From Tribonema minus (lineage: Eukaryota; Sar; Xanthophyceae; Tribonematales; Tribonemataceae): a stretch of DNA of 64,000 bases. The stretch is taken from positions 480,840-544,839 of the forward strand of contig JAFCMP010000010.1 of assembly GCA_017506865.1 (NCBI GenBank), read 5' to 3'. The notes under the pieces are model-generated. The model did no database searches. It saw only the letters and a list, made by a program, of their open reading frames with translations, and was not told the origin of the DNA. The position numbers and the translations under genes were made by a program. Positions 1-36,600 of this stretch are shown here, piece after piece. Numbering within the stretch: the first letter of the stretch is position 1; each line of letters begins with the position of its first letter.

Positions 1-378
1 ATCCAGGAATGTGTGGTACGAATTGTGAAAAGTACTGCACATGGTGCAGCATTGAAGTGGACTCCATGCATTCGCAGTACGACAGGTTCCCTGGTCACAT
101 CGCGCGTGCACATACAGCAGCAGCACAGCGGCGGCTTATGCTCGAGAGCACTCTGCGGTGCCTTTGGCATCTTCAGCAAACCGATTTTCAGATGCTTCCA
201 AACTTACAAGCGCACAAACACAACATAGACTATAGGTTTGCGAGTCGGCTCACCAGCAGCTTGGCAAAGCGCGGGCCTAGCTCGGTGTCCCGCAATAAGC
301 GTTCCTGGTGTCTGCTGGTGAAAGTGCCGTTTTCGAAGCCTCGTAGCAACGCCAGCAACGCCATAGGACTGGGCGCAG

Positions 379-3288
379 CTCCGGGTGACAGATGCACTCG
401 ACGTGCATGCTTCTGCTGCACATGCTCTTGCTTTTTGGGCTCCTGTCCTTCCATCGCCGGAATTGTCACACGCTGCCGCTGCACCTCCGGATACTGATGT
501 CGGATCCGCTGGCCTGCCTGCACTTGCCCTGTGCTTCCTCAACACAGAACTTCAACACAGGCGCGTCCCTTCTGAAACACTTTTTGGTTTGGCGTGCGCG
601 CATGCCATGACGGTGGACGATGGTGCGTCGCTGGTGCAAGCTTTTCTGTCTGCTGCGCAGCCTGGCAGCAAGGCACAGCAGGCGCCAGGCTTGACCGCCC
701 ACCCTCCCAAAGCTGCAGGTCGACGACAACGACCTCACCATCTGCGCAAGACAAGCGCACACAGTGGCGGAGCACCTGCTAGCACTGATGATGTCGGCGC
801 CCTCCATGAGGATACCGCAGTTCCTTACTACCTCAGTGACGATGTAAGTCAGCACTTCTTCGTTTTGCCAACACTTTTGTTTTGAGCGATGAGGCGAGGG
901 TTCCGAGTGCAGAGGCGACAACGTCAACATGAGCACGCTGCTCCATGAGAACTACCGGAGTGCAGCGTAGCCACTGAACGTGCTTGTGGATTCTCAAGAG
1001 GTTACTTCATTTCTTTACAAGGATGCTTCTTCAGCAAACTTCATACAAGCTTGATACTCACTAGAAGATCCATAGTACCTGCATGGTGACGTTGCAATAC
1101 TCAGCGGCCGACTCCCTGCTGGTGCACAAACCGGGTGAACACCAAGGCAGCAGTGAAGTCTGGCACACTGCTCGCACGCTCAGCACGCCAGTAGCCATGC
1201 ATCCTATGCGATGCGACCCAGCCGATGATGCTCACGGGGAAGCGGTCACTGCACCACTGAGCTTACCCCCCCCCCCCCCAAACCGCAGTTCCCCAAGGCG
1301 GAGGTCATACTGCGGCCCAGCGAGAGGGTGTGGGCGTGCACGTCGGCGCAGGTCCTCAAGGAGCTGCAGGCCGGCACGATACCCAGGACGCAGCGCTTCG
1401 CACGCCGCGAGCGCGCGGGCGGCGGCGGCGCGGGGTGCTTGCCGCCGCGCGTCCTGGCGCAGCAGCGTGAGCGCAACGCGCGGTTCGCGCAGATCCGCGC
1501 GGAGGCCGCCGCGCGCGTGAAGAACATCGGGCTGCTGCGCATCGCGCTTAACCTGGGGCTGTTGACGCAGAAGGTGGGCCGGGGCACGGGTTCTTCAACG
1601 CATGCGGCAGTTCAGTATCGTTCACAGTGTCCATATCATCATGCTGGGGGGCAACAATGGAAATTGCCTTGCAGTATTCCAGTGAGGGAGCCGCACTCGT
1701 GACTTTCATTTCAGCCAGAGTATGGTGTAATGCTTCGAAGGTTGTATCTGTTTTCTGCTAGGCAAGTGGCAAGTTGCTGACAGGTCCCTGCCAAAGCTTG
1801 GAGACGTCGTGTTAAGCTCCGCCATGCCGTTGATCGCCGGCTACTAGTAGTTGCCGACAACGTGCCTGACGCGTAATGTACCTGACGCATTTCATGCCAG
1901 TCCCTTGTCCGCATGTAAGTCTAAATCAGAAAGCCTGCGCATCTCTGGATATGCGTCAACAGGTTTTGCAGGATTGCAAATGCCATCTTTTCTAAGTACG
2001 TTACTGCAGCAACGCAAAGTCGTTGGGCCACTGCTGCCGCTGCGCTTAGCAATGTATCTGATTGTGAGGCCGGATCGCCGTGCGATGCCGTCCAATTCTA
2101 TCACTGGATTGGTTCTTTAAGACTTGCTGTTTCGCCAAATTCACTATTGATTTTCACGATGGGCCATTCTTTACGTTGCTGGTCATGGTGAAATGCGGTG
2201 AGTCAACCTGTTCAAAAAGTGTGACAACAAACACATGAATCCACTGAAAAAAACTGCCTTGGCTCACCCTGGGGCGTAAACCGTGCGCTGTTGTAGGACC
2301 TAATAGCTTCCTCTGCAAAGGAAGAGCACCCCAACACCAGCCTGCAAGAATGGAGCAGCATTGGCCTGGAAGCTCAGCAGTCATGCGTACACCAACCGAG
2401 AGAGTCCACCAAATCGAAGCGACTGTCTGAGATGGAGTCCGCCTGCTCGCAAGGCGTACTGGAGGAGAAGTGCAGCACGTTTGAGCGTGTCAGAGGTTAG
2501 TATTGCTGCAGCACTGCCCGTTGACCATTGCATCCAGAAGCGAACCTTACATATCACTGCCGATGTTGAAGTGTGCCTGTTGTGGTTTGAAGCCTACATT
2601 TACATCCTCTCCGTGCGTACCACGTAGCGTTGATGCGGTGACCAAGTGGGCGAGTGACGTGGCAGCCGCCGGTGCCTGGTGCCGCAGTACCTTGCATGAT
2701 ACCTCGTTGCTGCGCGAACTGCCCACCAAATCAGACGACACGCAGCCCCCTTCACCCGTCGCCCACCCCTCGTGCGCACCGCCCGCCGCAGCCATGGCGA
2801 GCCTGTCCGAGAAGATCAGCGCGGCGCGGCAGACGCAGCTGTCGCTGTGGCAGCGGCAGCAGCGCGCGCTCGCCGCGGAGGCGCGCAGGCACCGCGCGGT
2901 CGTGAGCCAGTGGCTCACCGCCGTCGCGCTGCTCAGGGGCGCGCTGGTGCCGCTGTGGGAGCTGCAGCTGCAGGCCGTGATGCGCGCGGCGGCCGCGCCG
3001 CCGGGGCAGACGGCGGCGGCGACGGCGGCGGCAGTTGCGGCGGCGGCGGCGGGGATGGCGGCGGATGCGGATTTGGACGAAGAAGACAACGCGTCGGTAG
3101 CGGCAGACAGCGCGGCGCAGATTGCCGCGTCGCCGGTGGCAAGGGCGGCAGCCATGTTCTTTGCCGCAGCGGTTGCGCCGCAGCCGCGTTGTGGGCTGGA
3201 GACACTGGGCCCAGGAGGCAGAGCGGCAGCAGTGGATACAGAGCCGCTTCGAAGATTAGCAGGCGGCTCTGTCGATGACAATGACTGA
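379..3288 (+). CDS. Unrecognised multi-exon gene, 3' part (5' end uncertain)
   Basis: I do not recognise the product. The best exons are 1289-1573 (acceptor CAG, donor GTGGGC; Arg/Ala-rich helical stretch), 2297-2495 (Glu/Ser/Lys-rich) and 2666-3288, which ends in a TGA. The last junction is phase-consistent: a G before the intron and CC after it make an Ala codon. A further open stretch 379-843 with acceptor and GTAAGT donor could be an upstream exon but is Ala-rich and less convincing. Between 1573 and 2297 the path is ambiguous: 1715-1780 (ends in a stop, or uses a GC donor) or 1784-about 1855. The last exon has a helical segment rich in Gln/Arg, an Ala run and an acidic DLDEEDN patch. An in-frame ATG in good context at 2794 could alternatively start a short separate gene. 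Weak call as one gene, moderate for the individual exons. Confidence 0.4.
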
Positions 3289-3827
3289 GCGCGCGTCAGT
3301 GCTGCATGGCAGACGTCACCAGGGGCGGACAGCAGGGGCAACGATTGCCGCTGGCGCTACTACACTAGTTGACATACAGAGTGAACATCTATGATATTTT
3401 GCAGCCCCGTCATTGTGGCAATGTTTCAATGATGCCTGTATTAGTGCATGCGGGCCTCTGTTTGCACATGCATGGTGACAACCCGCACACACATCAGTTG
3501 TGTGGCACACTGCGCTATGTGGCGCGCTGGGATTTCTAGCACACATCGGCTCATTTCAATCGCGATCCGGCTTTGAACGGTCCCGCGATACGGTTGTGAT
3601 CCACGCCGCCCCTGATCATGAGAGCCATGAGTGCCAGCAGGCGCAGGCGGTGGATCCGCACAGTGTTGTGATCCTGATACGATTGTGATCCTGAGAGCAC
3701 CTGATCATGAGAGCCATGAGTGCCAGCAGGCGCAGGCGGTGGATCCATCTCGCGCACACTGTTCTTGTACACTATACGTAGCGGATGTCAGTGCTGCAGC
3801 AGCAGCAGTAAGCACTGTGTCGGCAAA
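3289..3827. other. Intergenic gap upstream of the channel gene
   Basis: No convincing exon was found. The stretch holds a direct duplication (3611-3657 and 3700-3746) and presumably the promoter and 5' UTR of the downstream channel gene. The channel reading frame stays open upstream of its chosen ATG, so a short upstream coding extension cannot be excluded. Confidence 0.4.
3611..3746. repeat. 89-bp tandem duplication
   Basis: A 47-bp block beginning CCTGATCATGAGAGCC and ending GGATCC occurs at 3611-3657 and again at 3700-3746, so the period is 89 bp. The intervening sequence contains shorter related pieces (GTTGTGATCC, GATTGTGATCC). It lies just upstream of the channel start codon. Confidence 0.9.
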
Positions 3828-29264
<25,437 letters not shown>

Positions 29265-29898
29265 TACGGCCCGTGCCTGCAGCTTTGTTCAGCTGCGCGT
29301 GCGAGCAGAGGCTGGTTTTTGTCGCGAGCAAGGCGGTTTGGGTGGCACATTGCACATGCTGCCAAAGAAATCACTACCGCTGAATGTGCCGTTGTGCCCA
29401 AGCACTGACCATGTTGAAATCGCCATTGCATCTCATCCCAATAAACACAGCTGGTGTCAGAAAGCGCATCAGTTCGTGATTCTTTGTGCCTTGCACCCCG
29501 ATCCTGCCAAGTCTGTTCGCTGCTGTTTGTGCTGAACCACGTATATACGAATGCCATATCACATGCGTGCATGCAGTCAACGTAGTCAACAAACAGCTCC
29601 ACAAGAGTAGATAGCCCACGTGATCCAGTATGGCAAGCAATCACAGTAGCAGACAGAAAACAAACGCCAACAGGAACATAGAACGCTATAACGCTAATAT
29701 TGACATGTTTGTACAGATGACACAACTGTGTACAGCATTCAGTGTTGCACCGGCGGCGATCTCAGTGAAGGCTGCGGTGGCACCGATCGCATACACTTCT
29801 GTTGGCCGACTTCGGCGTGCAGTCTCATTTGCTGCGAGTACACAGCGAGCACAATGAGTATGCTCTGTCACTGTGCTGCTGATGTGTTGCATCAGTTG
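29265..29898. other. Convergent intergenic region
   Basis: It lies between the stop of the channel/WD40 gene and the stop of the minus-strand CINP-like gene. An AATAAA at about 29439 on the + strand is a candidate polyadenylation signal for the channel gene. I see no gene in it. Confidence 0.5.
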
Positions 29899-30546
29899 TC
29901 ATGGAATGCTCGCTCGAAGTTCGCGCGAGAGCTGTGCAGCCTGTGCTATCCGAGCAAACTCCACGTCATCAATGCTCGGCCGCAGCTCGAGGCACAGTGA
30001 AAACCGTGTCGCCGTTTCTGCAGGAAGATCATAGGTAGCGGCGCCCACAATTGCCTGCAGTACCCCGCACTCGCTTTGATACATGCACAACTTGGACAGC
30101 AGTGCCTGAGCGACATCGGTGGGAGACAGGCAGCATCCGTGAGGATCCCTGTCCAGTGCCTCCTCAGGAGGCAGAGCCGCCGCTGCGGCAGCGGCAGCAT
30201 CTGCGAGCTTCGACATGTCCTGCAAAATCTGCGTTGCTGCCTGCAGCTGTTCGTTGGCAACTCGTAGAGCTTCCTCTGCGTTGAGGTAGGCCTGCCTGCC
30301 TGGGCGCTCAGCGCTCCCGCCGCTGGTCGTGCGTCCTTTTGGCAGCGCCGCAATCGTAGCCTGCAACGTCGTGGCAGCACCAAGGTCCGGTGTTGCGTCT
30401 GGAGCGACGTCGCTGATCGAGGCTGTCCATGCAGCAGCATTGGAGGCCCACAGGTCAAAGGCCCGCTTGACGGCCTCGTGGCAGCCCTGCCACCGCGCTT
30501 CCAGCTGCCCAAAGTCATCAAGCCAGTCATCGCACCTGCTGCTCAT
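29899..30546 (-). CDS. CINP-like small coiled-coil protein
   Basis: A 216-codon intronless frame. The chosen start (MSSRCDDWLDDFGQL) lies at 30544-30546. A longer frame begins at 30690 but would overlap the start of the divergent TrpRS gene. The protein begins with a DDWLDDFGQLEARW motif, has a central predicted helix (EEALRVANEQLQAATQILQDM), and a late segment LLSKLCMYQSECGVLQAIVG followed by RFSLCLELRP. This order of a Trp-containing N-terminal helix, a coiled coil and a Tyr-containing helix ending in an aromatic/Leu stretch resembles CDK2-interacting protein CINP, a replication and checkpoint factor. The match is from pattern memory only and weak; it could be another small coiled-coil protein. 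Confidence 0.45.
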   Translation of the reverse strand: MSSRCDDWLDDFGQLEARWQGCHEAVKRAFDLWASNAAAWTASISDVAPDATPDLGAATTLQATIAALPKGRTTSGGSAERPGRQAYLNAEEALRVANEQLQAATQILQDMSKLADAAAAAAAALPPEEALDRDPHGCCLSPTDVAQALLSKLCMYQSECGVLQAIVGAATYDLPAETATRFSLCLELRPSIDDVEFARIAQAAQLSRELRASIP

Positions 30547-30657
30547 TGCGAGGCATTTTGTGTGTGTGTCGTTGGAAGTGCAAGTACTTGCACTTTGAGG
30601 AACTGAGCTCGTGGAGGGAGCTACACAGTCTGTACTGGTACCTGCAGGCCTCCGACC
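30547..30657. promoter_or_regulatory. Short bidirectional promoter region
   Basis: Only 111 bp separate the start codons of the divergent CINP-like (-) and TrpRS (+) genes. No TATA box is evident. A shared bidirectional promoter is inferred from geometry alone. Confidence 0.4.
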
Positions 30658-33600
30658 ATGGCGGAAGACCCTCGGACCCCCGCGATGCATACCGCGATGG
30701 AAATCGTCAAGGTGAGCAGTGTTGGTGTTTGCGGCAGGCGGGCCTCATCTCGGACCGGAAGTAGCAGATACTTGCTGCTTGCCCTCCTCGTTGGCTTGCA
30801 TGCTGGGCGTCTCTTTCTTTCTGACTGCGAACTCCCTGCTAGGTCGGCCTACTGCGTACACGTCATGCTGAGCTGCTGCTTTGCCACTTCATGTGTTCAT
30901 TGACTCACACTTCAACATGATGGATGCCTATGGTTCGCGCTATCGCAGGGTGCCCTGTCGGCGGTGCTGGGCTTTCCCCTCGGCAGGTCCACCATCGGCT
31001 CAAAGATCAGCGAGGGGGACAAGGGGCGTATCACGGTGCAGCTGGCCAGCGAGGAGAAGCCAGGGCCGGAGGCGATGCTGAGGGTGCAGGAGGTCATCAA
31101 TGGCATCGTGGAGAAGGTGCGATGGTCACTGCATCCCTGCAGTGAGTGAAGCATATTCAGCAACATCTAAATTTCTGCTACCGGCTACACCACGTGTCAA
31201 ACTTGCACATCATGGCACCCACAATGCAATGGCATGGTGGAGCGTTTCATGCAAACGCTAGCAGCACAACTCACATTGGTCATCAGCAATGAGAAAGCCG
31301 ACTGGGATCAATGGTTACCACATGTGGCATTTGCCTACAATTCGAGTGAACACGCGCAGACTGGCTCTTCACCATTCTAGTTGCCTCGTACTCGCGCGGG
31401 TCATCAGAGGAACATTACCGAGAGCGCCACCGCGGCCGTGGGGCCACAGCGCACGCGCGAGATTGGAACGTAGACAAGGCACAGGAAATTTGCGCAACCT
31501 TTCGCGCGCAGTACAAGGGTACGGAGAGGCCGTGCGCCTCCGCCGCTTGGCGGAAGATGCCCCTGAAGGAGTCTTCGCCTCCGCGCCGCCGCGCGCCGCG
31601 CCGCCTACCGGTGCTGCTCGCTGACGCGCTGCCACAGTGCGTCGCTGCCACTCTGGGGCAGCCATCAGCCCCCGAGGGCGGCGCGGCGCGCAGCGGCGCG
31701 GAGGGCGAAGACTCCTTCAGGGGCATCTTCCGCCAAGCGGCGGAGGCGCACGGCCTCTCCGTACCCTTGTACTGCGTGCGGAAGGTTGCACAGATTTCCT
31801 GTGCCTTGTCTACGTTCCAATCTCGCGCGTGCGCTGTGGCCCCACGGCCGCGGTGGCGCTCTCGGTAACGCCCCTCTGACGACCCGCGCAAGCTCAGGAG
31901 TCTTACACATTTGGGTGCTGCCAGTGAGGTCCTACCGGAGCGTTGCCTGTTTCGACCAACACTGAATGATCCAGGCACAGTGCGACAACATTTTGAGGCC
32001 CGCCCCAGGGACTGGACGCAGTACAGTCACCTTCTCAAAAGTCATATGCGCTGAAAGCACCATAACATACATAGATGCATTGCGTACTGGGGTGCATGAG
32101 CAGAAGTTGATTGACGCTGACTCATGAGCATCTGCCGATGGGGCGCGGAAAGCTATGGCCGCCGCTCTCCAGCAAGGATGAAGGTAGCGCTGTAGCAGAG
32201 TGCGCGCTGACTGCCGCAGCCGCCGAGTGGCTCATGCGCATGGTGCGCGAGTGATGCCACCGCGAACGATGGGCATGCACCGCTCATACCAGTCGTACTC
32301 AAGTGCACTTCAAGTGTACTGTAGGTGAACTCAAATGGTACTGTAGATGAATGGGGGCAGCAGTCGACAGGGCTGGTGCACCAAGAAGTTGAAGTTCCCA
32401 CCATGCAGTTGGGCGCGTACTTGACCGCAGCATCCAGTCTGTTCTCTAGGCCTCTGTCAGGCACATGCGGTGTGCTGTGTCATGCCTAAGCCATGTGCTA
32501 TCACTCGATGTGTCATCAGACATCGAGTACGCAACATAGGCCCTTCAGCATGGAGTTGTGTGCTGTCCATCTCTGGTGCAGTGTAGCACAAGGCAAGCAC
32601 GTTGTGTCTGCACCTCGCGAAGCACCTCCTGACGCTGGCGCTGAGGCAGCCTGCCAACCAACACATCGCGCCTCAGCAGCCTTGCCATCAACACTTGCAT
32701 TCATCATGTGACGGCGCTGCCTTCACGACCGGCTCCAACCCGGGACGAACGCATCCAAAGCACGGGTTTCAAATGCGCGCAACGGTGCGCCAGTGCTCAA
32801 CCGACAGCTGCGGGGGCGCGTACCCCCCCCTCCCCCCCCCCGCCATCAGCAGTCACAACATCTGCCAGAAGCGCTGCTTGCGCGGCGAAGCCCCGCTTGC
32901 GAGTCATCACTTCATTTTCGCGCGCCCTGCTCCGCCTCTGCGCACTGCACAGGACCTGTCGTGCCACGTGTTCACCATGGCGCGCGCGGCCGCGGACGCG
33001 GCGTACGGCGACGCCATGTACGACAAGTTTGAGGTCCCCGCGGAGGTGACGACGCTGACGCTCTTCTACCTGGAGGGGCTGGCGCTGCACGCGGCGCCGC
33101 ACACGTACCTGCCGTCCACCGGCGGAGTGGGCAGGATTCAGGTGAGCGCGTCGGTATGTAGGCGCATGCACGGCGCTCTGGCCGGAGGCCGCTGCGGAGG
33201 AGGCGTTGCAAGCTGCGGTGCCGGAGGTGGCGGTTACCTGCAGGTTCTCCAGCAGCAGTCTCGCTGTTGAGCTCTGCGCTACTTTTTTTTTGCTCGGTGT
33301 CCGCGCCACTGACCTGTCGGATGCGGCAACGACACAATCGATCGTCCGTCGACAGCAAGGCCCTGCAGTCCACACACCCGGCGGCTCACGCGACCGCATG
33401 ACCCGGCCACGCTCGCGTCCCATCCCTGCCCCCCTCAGATAACCAAGGAGAGGTACATGACCGCCAAACGACAGCTGGAGGTCATGTTCAACGTCCTCCC
33501 CGCGGCCGGAGCCAGCACGACGCTTCCCCCCCCCCCGCCCTGTCCCACGTGCGAACCCCCCCCACCAGAGGCCGTAGAGCCGCTGAGGACGTCTGTGCCC

Positions 33601-36600
33601 AGGCTGCTGGAGGAGGAGAATGGGACGGGGGGGGAGCAGGGAGGGGCGCCAGCGGCAGTGGCGGGGGGCTCAGGCGGCGGCCAGGTGCGCACGTGAAGCG
33701 CATACTCCCTTGGGTAGGTATCACAGGTTGCTCAATTGAGTCTCATGGGCCTGATGCCGCTGGGTCGGGCCGCTGCTCTCCGGAGCGCCGCGTTGTGCGC
33801 GCGTCGTCACGTGTCGCATCGGGACGAGTGCAGCGGCAGGGCTTCACGCCGCTGGTGGTCTGACCTTATCGACCTAGATTAGGTTGCCGCTCTGCCAACG
33901 CTATACGCTTCACGATATGCGCACCTTGTTGCGTTGTGCGCAGGCGACCGGCGGCAGTGGTTTAGCACTGTCGCTGAGCCTGCTGATCAGTTCGTCGTGA
34001 GGGGTCAACATGAAGTCCCCTGATGCCCTATGCTGTAAGCACGCGCGGCGAAGTTGCGCAATCTCACCTCTCTCGCCTTCCATGCACGCATCCACAACTT
34101 GACGCACGCAGCGCTGCGCCTCATTTCTAGCACTCACCATTGTCCCCCCTCTTGACTCCTCACTTCCCCCCCCCCTATCCCCCCCCGCCCCCTCACGCAG
34201 GTGGTCACGCCCTGGGAAGTGGAGGCCGACGAGGAGGTGGACTACAACAAGCTGGTTGTCGCCTTCGGCTCGCAGCTGATCAGCGAGGACATGGTGGCGC
34301 GCGTGGAGAGGCTCACCAACAGGGTGCGTGCGGGCCGCATTGTGTCTGTGAGAGTGCTGCTGCGGCAAGCGCGCGCATGCGCGCGTGCCCTTCCTTTGTC
34401 CGCGATGCTGTTACCGCGGCGTAGCCGCACGGTCGCGCATCGACACCTCAAAACATGTGTCACGTCTCTGGCATGGCGCGTCCGCTGTATGCACGCTGGC
34501 GAGTAAGGCGAGCACTGCTCGAGCGAGGCTGCCTCAAAGCAGGGGCGCCTGCGTCGCGTGCCTCGATGAGCAGACGCTGGGTGCTTTGCACTTGCTGTGG
34601 AAGCGCTTCACTGCACGCCACGCGAGCCCGCGCGCCTCGATGCGGCAGCACGCATCACAGGTGCCATGCTGAGGCACGCTGCAGTCTCGCGCGAGGCGGC
34701 ATGCTGCTGTTCATGCACCTAAGCAATCGGCCATGAGGTCGCGCTGTGACCGTTTCTCACTTGATCCGCCGCCTGCGCCCGCCGCATCGCGCAGCGCGCG
34801 CACCGGTTCCTGCGGCGCGGCCTGTTCTTCTCCCACAGAGACCTGAACCAGCTGCTGGATTTGTACGAGAAGGGCGAGAAGTTCTACCTCTACACGGGGC
34901 GGGGCCCCAGCAGGTGCGGCCATAGTGGGTTTGATTGTGGTGACATTGCTCGTCAGCTTTGCTGCGGCGCGCAGTGAGGCAGCTGCATGCAGGGTCTGTA
35001 TATATACTCTCTAACTTGTAGGAGACTGCAGATGCGCCATGCGGCGCTGCGCCTCATTGTCAGTGCAAGACGCGCTGCGCAGACCGGGCGCGTTGCTCAC
35101 CCAGATGTGGCGGGTCAGTCCCTCATTCAGTTGCCGCCGCGGTGCTGGACGTCTTCGCGTCGTCAGCATGCAACGACCGCATACCATCGCAGAATATTGC
35201 ACGACGCATTGCGGAACGACATGCGACATACCTTTCGCCATGCACACAGTCGAGGCGTGACGGAGGGGCAGCTGCCGCCCTGCTCATTGCTGCCCAGCGC
35301 TGCCTCTGTGCGGTGCCATTTGCTACACAAAGGACCAGGCCCGCTCTCGCAAAAGGGCACACCAAACCTCATCACCACTGCTGGCAACAGCTGAGCACTG
35401 TGAAGCGCTGCTTCTGGCCCTCACCCGCTGCATCCCTCTCCCCTCCGCTTCCGTTTCGCCGCCGCCAGTGAGGCCCTGCACCTCGGCCACCTCGTCCCCT
35501 TCCAGTTCACGCAGTGGCTGCAGGAGGCCTTCGGGGTGCCGCTGGTCATACAGCTCACCGACGACGAGAAGTTCCTCTTCAAGGTGCGTCCGTGTACCCT
35601 GAGCACTGCGTCAGCCTAATACTTCAAGTTGTGTTCCTCTTCAAGGTGTCCGTGTACTCTGAGTGCTGCTTCAGCCTTCTACTTCAATGTGTGTGTTTAA
35701 TGCAGGCGCTGTGATGCCGTCTCTACTGCTGCCACGAGATGGCAGCGTCGCCTGCGTCTGGCATGCACGCCGGCGGCAGCTGCTTTGGCGCGTCGCTGCG
35801 AATGCGGTCGCGTCGGCGTGACTTGCGCAGCGTGCACAGTGTTCCCGCGCTTGTATGGTTTAGTACTTCATGTCAGGTACTGACCACCAGCTGTCATCAC
35901 GCTGCGCTGGCACACACGGCAACGCCACACGCGCAGCAGGCGCAGCGCGCGGCGCGTGCGCTGTTTCCCTGCTGGCATCAACGCTCAGCACAAGCACACT
36001 GCCGCGTGCGCTCGTGGTGCGCCGCGTACAGCTGAGCGCTGCACGACAGTCACTTGCTGCCTGATGCCGCAGCGGCTCACGCGTGACGCTGCGCGTGCGC
36101 TGCCCCCGGCTCTGCGCCCCGCAGAGCAACCTGCCCCTGGCGGAGACGCACCGGCTGGCGCGGGAGAATGCGCGCGACATCATCGCGTGCGAGTTCGACC
36201 CAGCCAAGTAAGTGCTTGCGAGCATGTGTGCTGGTTGCCTGTTCTCTCGCGTGAGGCATGTCTCAGCTACACGGGCCTTCTGCGTGCCTGTGGCCTCTTG
36301 TGCAGGGCACAGTCCCTGCGTTCCCTGTTGCGCCTCATGTGGTGCAGCCGTGCGCGGCACGCACATTGCGGTTGCAGCGCTGTCGGCATGCAGTAGTGCT
36401 TTGAAGCCGCATCGGCCTGCTGCGCATGATCCTGGTGACCTGAAGATGCCTGATGATCAAGCGGTGACTCACCAGTTGAAGTTCATCGAACGTGCCATGT
36501 GGGCAGGCGCGTGTCTGACCATATCTTCCTGACGTGCTCACGCTCGTGCGTAGGACCTTCATGTTCAGCGACTTGGATTACATCAAGGAGCTCTACCCAG

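Noticed and set aside
230..523. Minus-strand frame ending RHQERLLRDTELGPRFAKLL that reads like a protein end
   Set aside because: Plausible composition, but it overlaps a possible + strand exon and I found no matching upstream exons; left uncalled.
30547..30690. Upstream ATG extending the CINP-like protein by 48 codons
   Set aside because: It would overlap the TrpRS start codon on the other strand, and the extension has Ser/Thr-rich composition unlike the rest.
31415..31978. Open frames on both strands encoding the same peptide
   Set aside because: The identity follows from the palindrome itself; there is no start context, splice support or family match.
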